Of a stretch of DNA of 5,944 nucleotides, positions 1 to 4,942 are shown in pieces (the first letter of the stretch is position 1; the number at the start of each line of letters is the position of its first letter). Below the pieces are notes generated by a model. That model saw nothing but the letters and a program-made list of their open reading frames with translations. It did no database searches and had not been told where the DNA came from. The DNA comes from Haloarculaceae archaeon (GTDB taxonomy: Archaea; Halobacteriota; Halobacteria; Halobacteriales; Haloarculaceae). Where the stretch lies: contig JAHENO010000154.1 in assembly GCA_018609945.1 (NCBI GenBank), positions 1-5,944 on the forward strand, given 5' to 3'. The position numbers and the translations under genes are program-made.

Positions 1-105
1 GAAGACATGGAAGTGCAGGTTCCGAACAAGGTCGGTGACGACGCCGACCACGCCACCTGGCACCTCGACGGGACCATCACCATTACGACCCGGGAGCGTG
101 ACTGA
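1..105 (+). CDS. C-terminal end of an unidentified protein (5' end outside window)
   Basis: An open frame enters from the left edge and stops at TGA 103-105, giving the last 34 residues of a protein that starts outside the window. The piece is acidic, as expected for a haloarchaeal protein. Its end, with an Ala-Thr-Trp pair followed by Asp-Gly-Thr-Ile-Thr-Ile, resembles the final beta strands of small Hsp20/alpha-crystallin-like domains, where a short 'A-x-x-x-x-G-x-L-x-I' pattern is common. That likeness rests on very few residues and is only a suggestion. The next gene starts inside this one (GTG at 98), so the two are probably co-transcribed and translationally coupled. Frame and stop are clear; function is not. 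Confidence 0.6.
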   Translation, partial: EDMEVQVPNKVGDDADHATWHLDGTITITTRERD

Positions 106-484
106 AACCCCAGCTCCGCGAGCGCCGCTGACCGTCGAGACAGACCTCGAACTCACGATCGACGGTGTCCGGGCGGACGTTCGCTCGACTGGTGACCGGC
201 TGTTCGTCGAGTTCCCGTCCCTGGGTGCCGTCGCCCGCGCGCTGCGTGCTTCGCCGCCGGGAGAAACCGCGGGGGTCGCGTCGCTGCTGGCCGTGACGGA
301 TCTCACTGTCGAGGTCCGCTCGCGCGGGCGGACGGTCGCCGCAATCGGGGCCGACGCTCCTGCCGGCCCGCTCTCGCGGTGGCTGGGTACTGCCCCGGCC
401 CAGATTCGACCCGCCGGACTCGTCGCTGCGGTCGGCCAGGAGATTACCGCCGGGGTCCGCCTGGCTCGTGACCTCTTCCGGTGA
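98..484 (+). CDS. conserved-looking haloarchaeal hypothetical protein, 128 aa
   Basis: I do not recognise this protein. The GTG at 98 is preferred because it overlaps the stop of the preceding gene by 8 nt, a normal coupling arrangement. An in-frame GTG at 35 would add a low-complexity Thr/Pro-rich stretch lying wholly inside the upstream gene. After a short Pro/Ala-rich N-terminus there are two similar halves: a strand-like segment 'LELTIDGVRADV' followed by 'RLFVEFPSLGAVARAL' (about residues 17-50), then 'LTVEVRSRGRTVAAIG' (about 69-84) leading into a helix-like C-terminus (about 90-128). There is no signal peptide, no convincing membrane span and no metal-binding cluster, so it looks soluble and alpha/beta. 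It is separated from the urease promoter by about 300 nt and there is no sign that it belongs to urease metabolism. Coding status is well supported; function unknown. Confidence 0.7.
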   Translation: MTETPAPRAPLTVETDLELTIDGVRADVRSTGDRLFVEFPSLGAVARALRASPPGETAGVASLLAVTDLTVEVRSRGRTVAAIGADAPAGPLSRWLGTAPAQIRPAGLVAAVGQEITAGVRLARDLFR

Positions 485-542
485 CTCGCCAGGGTGAGAG
501 CAGACGTTTCCGCCGCCGGTACGACTCCCGCGGATTCCTTCC

Positions 543-627
543 CTTCGGTCGGGACATCGGGACTGAGTATCGCGTCGGGACGTCCGTCCATATTCCCGCG
601 GTCCTGGCACTCAGCCGGCGACCGAAG
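543..627. ncRNA. candidate structured RNA (nested inverted repeats), tentative
   Basis: Four nested complementary segments can be read off directly. The outermost is a perfect 9-bp pair, CTTCGGTCG (543-551) with CGACCGAAG (619-627). Inside it are CTGAGT (563-568) with ACTCAG (609-614), CGCG (571-574) with CGCG (597-600), and GGGA (577-580) with TTCC (593-596, one G-T wobble). Together they make an imperfect long hairpin with a loop at 581-592. It could be part of the 3' untranslated region of the upstream genes, a small RNA, or chance pairing in GC-rich DNA. The wobble fits + strand RNA slightly better, but the strand is not determined. Confidence 0.25.
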
Positions 628-684
628 CCGCCTGACACCCGGGGATTGAGAATGTCCAGTGATAGCAAAGAGACGGGCCGTTTC

Positions 685-695
685 ATTTATTTATA
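685..695. promoter_or_regulatory. TATA-like element, possibly bidirectional
   Basis: The run ATTTATTTATA stands out in GC-rich surroundings. Read on the - strand it contains TATAAATA (688-695), a strong match to an archaeal TATA box, which would start a leftward transcript near 665 across the structured stretch at 543-627. Read on the + strand TTTATA (690-695) would start a transcript near 720. No convincing protein gene lies just downstream in either direction, so a non-coding transcript or chance AT-richness are both possible. Confidence 0.25.
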
Positions 696-713
696 GGCCG
701 CCGCTCCCGCACA

Positions 714-721
714 CTATTTTT
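714..721 (+). terminator. possible T-run terminator
   Basis: The run CTATTTTT, with five T at 717-721, lies downstream of the 128-aa gene and upstream of the urease promoter. Archaeal intrinsic termination needs mainly a T-rich stretch in the non-template strand, so this could end transcripts from the left. The run is short and there is no adjacent hairpin, hence low confidence. Confidence 0.2.
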
Positions 722-746
722 GGATATGTGATTATCTAGTCCGATC

Positions 747-763
747 TGCAAATGTTGCTTGCA
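747..763. promoter_or_regulatory. inverted repeat upstream of urease TATA box, possible regulator site
   Basis: TGCAA (747-751) and TTGCA (759-763) are perfect inverted repeats separated by 7 nt. The element ends 8 nt before the TATA box at 772-778, so it sits where an archaeal activator, or a repressor affecting TFB contact, could bind. It does not match the nickel regulator NikR consensus as I remember it. The match is short and may be chance. Confidence 0.3.
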
Positions 764-771
764 CCGGTCGA

Positions 772-778
772 TTATAAA
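772..778 (+). promoter_or_regulatory. TATA box of the urease operon
   Basis: TTATAAA is centred at 775, about 26 nt before the ATG at 801. That is the usual archaeal distance from TATA box to transcription start, so transcription should begin at or very near the A of the start codon, giving a leaderless mRNA. Leaderless transcripts are common in haloarchaea. There is no Shine-Dalgarno sequence before 801 that would argue otherwise. The upstream BRE is not obvious. No other promoter is apparent between here and the end of the window, so it probably serves the whole operon. Confidence 0.65.
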
Positions 779-779
779 C

Positions 780-800
780 AGTCCCCGCCGCAGAGGGACT
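780..800. promoter_or_regulatory. perfect inverted repeat between TATA box and start codon, candidate operator
   Basis: AGTCCC (780-785) and GGGACT (795-800) are exact inverted repeats with a 9-nt spacer. The 21-bp element starts 2 nt after the TATA box and ends on the base before the ATG. If the transcript is leaderless the repeat is not in the mRNA, so it would act as DNA: a dimeric repressor bound here would cover the initiation site. The size fits a dimer site, but the regulator is unknown. Confidence 0.35.
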
Positions 801-962
801 ATGCTCGAGACAGCATTACACACGGGCGCAGAGCACCCGGACCTCTGGTGGGTCGTCGTCCCGTCGTTTCTGGCCTTCCTGGCGGGGCTCGTCCTCGGCT
901 CCCGTGCCGACAGTATCGACGCCTGGAGCGAGCGACGCAACGGGACAGACGACACGCGATGA
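801..962 (+). CDS. small single-span membrane protein heading the urease operon, 53 aa
   Basis: I do not recognise this protein. The start ATG 801 is set by the TATA box 26 nt upstream; an in-frame TTG at 759 lies upstream of the TATA box and can be discounted. The protein has a short N-terminus with His7 and His12, one hydrophobic segment at about residues 16-33 (from Trp16-Trp17 through 'VVVPSFLAFLAGLVLG'), then a polar, charged tail of 20 residues ending 'SERRNGTDDTR'. The Arg residues after the span suggest the C-terminal side faces the cytoplasm by the positive-inside rule. There is no cleavage site or lipobox. The gap to ureB is only 27 nt and there is no new promoter, so it should be the first cistron of the urease message. 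A role linked to urea or nickel, or as a membrane tether, is guesswork; it could also be an unrelated passenger. Confidence 0.7.
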   Translation: MLETALHTGAEHPDLWWVVVPSFLAFLAGLVLGSRADSIDAWSERRNGTDDTR

Positions 963-989
963 TCCACTCCCACTGCGGGGGGTCGCTCG

Positions 990-1373
990 ATGAGTGATGT
1001 CACTCCGGGGGAACTGTTGTGCGCGGACGAAGACGTGACGATCAACGCCGACCGGGAGACTGCGACGGTGTCCGTCGAGAACACCGGCGACCGACCGGTC
1101 CAGGTCGGCTCGCACTTTCACTTCTTCGAGACGAACCCGGCGCTCGCCTTCGACCGCGAGACGGCGTACGGGATGCGGCTGGATATCCCGGCCGGGACCG
1201 CGATCAGGTTCGAACCGGGGACAGCACAGGAAGTACCCCTGGTCGCTATCGGGGGTAACCGCGTCGTCCGCGGAATGGCGGGCCTGGTCGATGGCGAACT
1301 CGACGACGAGAAGCGAAAAGAGCGGGCCCTCGAACGCGCCGGGGCGCAGGGGTTCCGCGGAGTCGAGCGATGA
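990..1373 (+). CDS. ureB: urease beta subunit UreB, 127 aa
   Basis: UreB is one of the two small structural subunits of cytoplasmic urease; it packs around UreC and helps shape the active-site entrance. Identification is firm from the family core 'VENTGDRPVQVGSHFHFFE' (residues 29-47) and the block from Gly61 'GMRLDIPAGTAIRFEPG' (61-77), followed by 'GGNRVVRGMAGLVDG' (88-102). The N-terminus (Pro6-Gly7-Glu8 then a strand rich in Glu/Thr) aligns with the family start, so ATG 990 is right. A charged helical tail (about 104-127) makes it somewhat longer than the shortest bacterial UreB proteins, within the range seen. A G-rich run at 977-982 lies 7 nt before the ATG and may serve as a weak ribosome-binding site. 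The stop overlaps the ureC start (ATGA, 1370-1373), implying coupled translation and roughly equal subunit synthesis. Confidence 0.96.
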   Translation: MSDVTPGELLCADEDVTINADRETATVSVENTGDRPVQVGSHFHFFETNPALAFDRETAYGMRLDIPAGTAIRFEPGTAQEVPLVAIGGNRVVRGMAGLVDGELDDEKRKERALERAGAQGFRGVER

Positions 1374-3082
1374 GCCGTGACCTCTCCCGGCGGGAGTACA
1401 CCGACCTGTTCGGGCCGACCACCGGGGACCGGCTCAGACTGGGCGATACCGAGTTGCTCGCCGAAATCGAAGCCGACCACGCGACGCCCGGTGACGAGGC
1501 CGTCTTCGGCGGCGGCAAGACGATGCGTGACGGCATGGGGATGCAATCGGGGAAAACGCAGGCGGACGGGGCACTCGACTGGGTCTACTCCAACGTCGTC
1601 GTGATCGACCCGGTCGTGGGCATCCGGAAAGGCGACATCGGCGTCAGAAACGGCCGGATCGTCGGCGTCGGGAAGGCCGGCAACCCGGACACGATGGACG
1701 GCGTCGATCCGGACCTCGTCGTCGGCCCGAGCACAGACGCCGTGCCGGCGGACGGGCTGATCGCCACGCCCGGCGCCCTCGACATCCACATCCACTTCAA
1801 CAGCCCGCAGCTGGTCGACCACGCCCTCGCCAGCGGCGTCACGACGATGTTCGGCGGCGGGTACGGCGGCGGTGCGACGACCTGCACCCCGGGCCCGGAG
1901 AACATCAAACGGTTCCTGCAGGCCGCCGACGAGTGGCCGGTCAACGTCGGCTTCTACGGTAAAGGGAACAGCAGCGATCCCGCTCCCCTCAAGGAGCAGT
2001 CCGAGGCGGGTGCCGTCGGGCTGAAACTCCACGAGGACTGGGGCTCGACGCCGGCGGCGATCGACACCTGTCTGGCCGTCGCCGAGGAGGAAGACCTCCA
2101 GGTGTGTATCCACACCGACACGCTCAACGAGTCGGGCTTCGTCGAGAACACCTTCGACGCCATCGGCGACCGGGTGATCCACACCTTCCACATCGAGGGT
2201 GCCGGCGGCGGACACGCACCGGACGTGCTCGAACTCATCGGCCACGAGCACATGCTTCCCTCCTCGACGAACCCCTCGATGCCCTACACGGCGAACACCT
2301 TCGACGAACACCTCGATATGGTGATGGTCTGTCACCACCTCAACCCGGACGTGCCCGAGGACGTCGCCTTCGCGGAGTCGCGCATCCGGGCAGAGACCAT
2401 CGCCGCCGAGGACGTCCTCCACGACATGGGGGCGATCAGCATGATGACCTCGGATTCGCAGGCGATGGGGCGGATGGCCGAAGTGATCTGCCGGACCTGG
2501 CAGACCGCGAGCAAGATGAAACAGCAACGAGGGCCCCTTGCCGAAGACGCAGACACCGGCGCCGACAACGCCCGGATCAAACGGTACGTGGCGAAGTACA
2601 CGATCAATCCCGCCCGGGTGGCCGGTATCGACGAGTACGTCGGGTCGCTACAGCCGGGGAAGATGGCGGATATCGTCCTGTGGGAGCCGTCGTTTTTCGG
2701 TATCAAGCCCAAATACGTCATCAAGGGCGGGTTCCCGGTCCACAGCCAGATGGGCGAAGCGAACGGGTCGCTGATGACCTGCGAACCGGTGTTGCAGCGG
2801 GAACGCGCCGGCGCCATGGGATCGGCGAAACACGCCCTCTCGGTGACCTTCGTCAGCAATTCGGCACACGAACGGGGCGTCGGGGAGGCGTACGGCCTGG
2901 AGACCGAGACACGGCCGGTCAGTGGGGTCCGGTCCGTGCACAAGTCCGACATGCTGCACAACGACTACTGCCCCGACGACATCGACATCGACCCACAGAC
3001 GTTCGAGGTCGCCGTCGACGGCGACCACGTCACGTGCGAACCGGCCGAGGAGCTACCACTCACGCAACGGTACATACTCTAA
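1370..3082 (+). CDS. ureC: urease alpha subunit UreC, catalytic, 570 aa
   Basis: This is the catalytic subunit, an amidohydrolase-fold nickel enzyme that hydrolyses urea to ammonia and carbamate. It opens with the conserved 'REYTDLFGPTTGDRLRLGDT' (residues 8-27). All active-site residues are present: nickel ligands His140 and His142, Lys219 (to be carbamylated, in 'VGLKLHEDWG') with His221, nickel ligands His248 and His274, the mobile-flap residues Cys321 and His322 in 'MVCHHLNP', Arg338, and Asp362 in 'MTSDSQAMGR'. These correspond to Klebsiella His134, His136, Lys217, His219, His246, His272, Cys319, His320, Arg336 and Asp360 (numbering from memory). The residue offset falls from +6 to +2 between His142 and Lys219 because a loop near residues 162-168 is four residues shorter than in bacteria. 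The pattern after His142 is 'FNSPQ', where bacterial enzymes usually have Ile-Cys before Pro-Gln. Length is typical. The enzyme should be active once matured by UreD, UreE, UreF and UreG. Confidence 0.98.
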   Translation: MSRDLSRREYTDLFGPTTGDRLRLGDTELLAEIEADHATPGDEAVFGGGKTMRDGMGMQSGKTQADGALDWVYSNVVVIDPVVGIRKGDIGVRNGRIVGVGKAGNPDTMDGVDPDLVVGPSTDAVPADGLIATPGALDIHIHFNSPQLVDHALASGVTTMFGGGYGGGATTCTPGPENIKRFLQAADEWPVNVGFYGKGNSSDPAPLKEQSEAGAVGLKLHEDWGSTPAAIDTCLAVAEEEDLQVCIHTDTLNESGFVENTFDAIGDRVIHTFHIEGAGGGHAPDVLELIGHEHMLPSSTNPSMPYTANTFDEHLDMVMVCHHLNPDVPEDVAFAESRIRAETIAAEDVLHDMGAISMMTSDSQAMGRMAEVICRTWQTASKMKQQRGPLAEDADTGADNARIKRYVAKYTINPARVAGIDEYVGSLQPGKMADIVLWEPSFFGIKPKYVIKGGFPVHSQMGEANGSLMTCEPVLQRERAGAMGSAKHALSVTFVSNSAHERGVGEAYGLETETRPVSGVRSVHKSDMLHNDYCPDDIDIDPQTFEVAVDGDHVTCEPAEELPLTQRYIL

Positions 3083-3090
3083 CGATGGGA

Positions 3091-3420
3091 ATGAACCTGA
3101 CACCGAAGGAGCGAGAGCGGTTGACCATCTTCATGGCTGCCGAACTGGCGCGCCGCCGCAAGGAGCGCGGCATCGCGTTGAACCACCCGGAGACGGTCGC
3201 GTACATCTCCGACTGGGTGTGCGAGCGCGCCCGCGAGGGCGAGAACGTCGCGGAGATCCGCTCGAAGGCGACCGGGCTGTTGACCCGCGAGGACGTGATG
3301 GACGGCGTGCCGGAGATGGTCGACATGGTACAGGTCGAGCCGACGTTTCCAGACGGAACGAAGCTCGTGACGGTCCACGACCCGATCCGGGCGGACACGC
3401 CCGACCAACTCGATTCATGA
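3091..3420 (+). CDS. ureA: urease gamma subunit UreA, 109 aa
   Basis: UreA is the small gamma subunit that links UreC subunits in the urease trimer. It matches the family along its whole length: 'MNLTPKERERL' at the start, 'ELARRRKERGIALNHPE' (about residues 15-31), 'AYISDWVCERAREG' (34-47), 'LLTREDVMDGVPEMV' and the highly conserved end 'VQVEPTFPDGTKLVTVHDPI'. A nine-residue acidic tail (ADTPDQLDS plus Arg) extends beyond the usual end of about 100 residues. I set the start at ATG 3091 because the family N-terminus begins M-x-L-T-P; ATG 3085 in frame would add Met-Gly and is equally possible, lying 2 nt after the ureC stop. The gene follows ureC here rather than preceding ureB as in most bacteria. 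Its stop overlaps the ureG start (ATGA, 3417-3420), joining the structural and accessory genes directly. Confidence 0.96.
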   Translation: MNLTPKERERLTIFMAAELARRRKERGIALNHPETVAYISDWVCERAREGENVAEIRSKATGLLTREDVMDGVPEMVDMVQVEPTFPDGTKLVTVHDPIRADTPDQLDS

Positions 3421-4046
3421 GAGACACGGACGTCGCGACGGTCGGCCTCGGCGGCCCGGTCGGGTCGGGCAAGACCAGCCTCGTCGAGCGGCTGGTCCCT
3501 GCGCTGGCCCCGGACTACGAGGTCGGCGTGATCGCAAACGACATCATGACCAGGGAGGACGCCGAGCAACTGCGGGCGTCCTTCGAGGGGACGCTCGACC
3601 CCGAGATGGTCCGCGGGGTCGAGACCGGTGCCTGTCCGCACACTGGCATCCGGGAGGACCCCTCGATGAACATCGCGGCGGTCGAGGAACTCGCCGAGAC
3701 CAACCCGGACCTGGACGTCGTGTTGATCGAGAGCGGCGGTGACAACCTCGCCGCGACGTTCAATCCGGAGCTCGCCGACTACTCGCTGTTCGTGATCAGC
3801 GTCGCGGAGGGTGACGACATCCCGCGCAAGCGCGGCCCCGGCGTCACGCAGGCCGATTTGCTCGTCGTCAACAAGACGGATCTGGCCGAGCACGTCGACG
3901 CCGACCTGGAGGTGATGGCGGCCGACGCCCGCGCGGTTCGCGGCGAGGAGCCGACCTGCTTCACGGACTGCAAATCCGGCGAGGGCGTCGACGAGGTGGT
4001 CGCGTTGCTCGAAGAACAGGTGCTGTTCGCGGCCGGAACCCCATGA
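3417..4046 (+). CDS. ureG: urease accessory GTPase UreG, 209 aa
   Basis: UreG is a cytoplasmic SIMIBI-class GTPase that carries nickel to apo-urease in the UreD-UreF-UreG complex and drives metal insertion by GTP hydrolysis. The P-loop 'GGPVGSGKTS' lies at residues 12-21. Asp42 in 'IANDIMTREDAE' belongs to the conserved metal-site region. The Cys73-Pro74-His75 motif in 'GVETGACPHTGIRED' is the nickel-binding site shared by UreG dimers. 'ESGGDNLAATF' (105-115) and the guanine-specificity motif Asn152-Lys-Thr-Asp155 complete the set. In the stretch 'DDIPRKRGPGVTQADLLV' bacterial proteins usually have Gly where this has Arg139. There is no N-terminal His-rich extension of the kind some UreG proteins have; the His-rich stretch of this operon is on UreE. 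Length is typical. The start overlaps ureA and the stop overlaps ureD (ATGA, 4043-4046). Confidence 0.98.
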   Translation: MRDTDVATVGLGGPVGSGKTSLVERLVPALAPDYEVGVIANDIMTREDAEQLRASFEGTLDPEMVRGVETGACPHTGIREDPSMNIAAVEELAETNPDLDVVLIESGGDNLAATFNPELADYSLFVISVAEGDDIPRKRGPGVTQADLLVVNKTDLAEHVDADLEVMAADARAVRGEEPTCFTDCKSGEGVDEVVALLEEQVLFAAGTP

Positions 4047-4942
4047 GTGCGGTCCCGCCCGCCTTCGAGCGCTACGGCGAGGACGACCTGGCGCAGGCGG
4101 AGGCGTTCGGGCCGGGAAAGGACGGCCGCTTCGAGGCGCGACTCGCCAGGGAACCCGGCGGACGGACCCGGCTCCTCGAGGAGTTCACCAGGGTCCCCTA
4201 CCACCTGACGGGCACCCTCGACATCGACCCGGCCCCCGGGCTGACGACGCTGTGCCTGCAGGAACCCACCGGCGGGGTCGCACAGGGGGACCGCCACAGC
4301 ATCGACGTGACAGCAGAAGAGCGTGCCCGCGCACACCTGACGACCCAGAGCGCCACGAAGGTCCACAGCATGACCGGGAACTACGCCCACCTCGCCGCGA
4401 CACTGCAGGCGGGGCCGGACGCCTACCTCGAGTACCTCCCCGGGCCGACGATCCTCAACGAGGACGCCCGCTGTCTACAGACGGTGTCGGTCGACCTCGC
4501 CGGGAGTGCGGTCGTGGTGCTCTCGGACGTGCTGGTGCCGGATGGCCTCTCGGCACACGAACCCTTCGAATTCGACCACTACGCGAGCACCGTCGAAGCG
4601 CGCTGTGACGGTCGGCTGGTCTGTGCCGACGCGGTCGACCTCCAGCCGACGGCAGGCCGTCCCGCCGACCCGGCCACGATGGACGAGTACGAGGTGCTGG
4701 GAACGCTGTACGCGTTCGCGCCGGCGGCGGACACGGCGTCGCTCGCGGACGAGGTCTACGACCGGACGAGCGACAGCGCGGACGTCGCTGCCGGCGTCTC
4801 CGCGCTCCCACACGAGGCCGGCGTGTCGGTCCGGGTCCTCGGTCACCGGACTGCGTCGGTAGTCAGCACCATCGAAGCGGCCTGGGCCGGCGTGCGGGCA
4901 GTGACGCTGGGGGCCGACATCCCGGACGACAGGTGGTACTGA
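4043..4942 (+). CDS. ureD: urease accessory protein UreD (UreH), 299 aa
   Basis: UreD (called UreH in some species) is the scaffold that binds apo-urease and recruits UreF and UreG for nickel insertion; a channel through it is thought to conduct nickel. The family is poorly conserved, but its landmarks are visible: 'FEARLAREPGGRTRLLEEF' (residues 30-48), 'PTGGVAQGDR' (75-84), the signature 'LTTQSATKVHSM' (99-110) and 'YLEYLPGPTILNEDA' (128-142), followed by 'VVLSDVLVPDGL' and a Trp-containing C-terminal part ('AAWAGVRAVTLG') ending in Trp-Tyr. The bacterial pattern is 'SPGGGLxxGD' where this has Pro-Thr-Gly-Gly-Val-Ala-Gln-Gly-Asp. Length is near the usual 270-300. There is no signal peptide. 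Its stop shares a base with the ureE start (TGATG, 4940-4944). Context between ureG and ureE makes the call secure. Confidence 0.95.
   Translation: MSAVPPAFERYGEDDLAQAEAFGPGKDGRFEARLAREPGGRTRLLEEFTRVPYHLTGTLDIDPAPGLTTLCLQEPTGGVAQGDRHSIDVTAEERARAHLTTQSATKVHSMTGNYAHLAATLQAGPDAYLEYLPGPTILNEDARCLQTVSVDLAGSAVVVLSDVLVPDGLSAHEPFEFDHYASTVEARCDGRLVCADAVDLQPTAGRPADPATMDEYEVLGTLYAFAPAADTASLADEVYDRTSDSADVAAGVSALPHEAGVSVRVLGHRTASVVSTIEAAWAGVRAVTLGADIPDDRWY
4931..4936 (+). promoter_or_regulatory. Shine-Dalgarno site for ureE
   Basis: AGGTGG lies 5 nt before the ATG at 4942, inside the last codons of ureD, and matches the sequence complementary to the archaeal 16S 3' end. It is the clearest ribosome-binding site in the operon and supports ATG 4942 over the in-frame GTG at 4933, which would overlap the site. 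Confidence 0.55.

Larger units (their letters stand above)
485..770. other. intergenic region, no convincing gene
   Basis: This gap lies between the 128-aa hypothetical gene and the urease promoter. The + frame from 481 to 696 (71 aa) and the - frames here encode Arg-rich, poorly acidic peptides unlike haloarchaeal proteins, so I do not call them genes. The left part (485-660) is GC-rich and contains nested complementary segments at 543-627 and three copies of TCGGGAC (549, 557, 575). The right part (681-750) is clearly more AT-rich, with TATA-like and T-run sequence. I found no tRNA or rRNA signature. Confidence 0.6.

Noticed and set aside
444..686. 80-aa frame on the - strand starting beside the TATA-like element
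   Set aside because: Its ATG (686-684) lies at the TATA-like element rather than about 25 nt beyond it, and the product is highly basic and partly antisense to the 128-aa gene.
481..696. 71-aa frame starting at GTG 481 that overlaps the stop of the 128-aa gene
   Set aside because: The overlap looks like coupling, but the peptide is Arg-rich, strongly basic and lacks the acidic bias of neighbouring proteins; it also crosses the structured stretch and the AT-rich island.
772..800. Hairpin-type riboswitch or attenuator in the urease leader
   Set aside because: The TATA box predicts a leaderless start at 801, so the 780-800 repeat should not be transcribed; it is treated as a DNA element instead.
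683..1084. 133-aa frame on the - strand over the urease promoter and the 53-aa gene
   Set aside because: It runs through the TATA box and opposite two + strand genes, is rich in Ser and Arg, and shows no family features.
1118..2527. 469-aa open frame on the - strand opposite ureB and ureC
   Set aside because: It lies wholly opposite two certain genes, is rich in Arg, His and Val without any recognisable domain, and is the usual antisense shadow of a GC-rich gene with G/C third codon positions.
2104..3084. Long + strand frame overlapping ureC and running into ureA (to 3420)
   Set aside because: Only the part from 3085 or 3091 is UreA. The rest is an Arg-rich out-of-frame reading of ureC with no start signal.
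2922..3416. + strand frame extending ureG upstream through ureA
   Set aside because: The UreG family begins a few residues before the P-loop, matching ATG 3417, which overlaps the ureA stop. The upstream part is a shadow of ureC and ureA.
3060..3893. 277-aa frame on the - strand opposite ureA and ureG
   Set aside because: Antisense shadow of two well-identified genes; no domain and no promoter or coupling that would support it.
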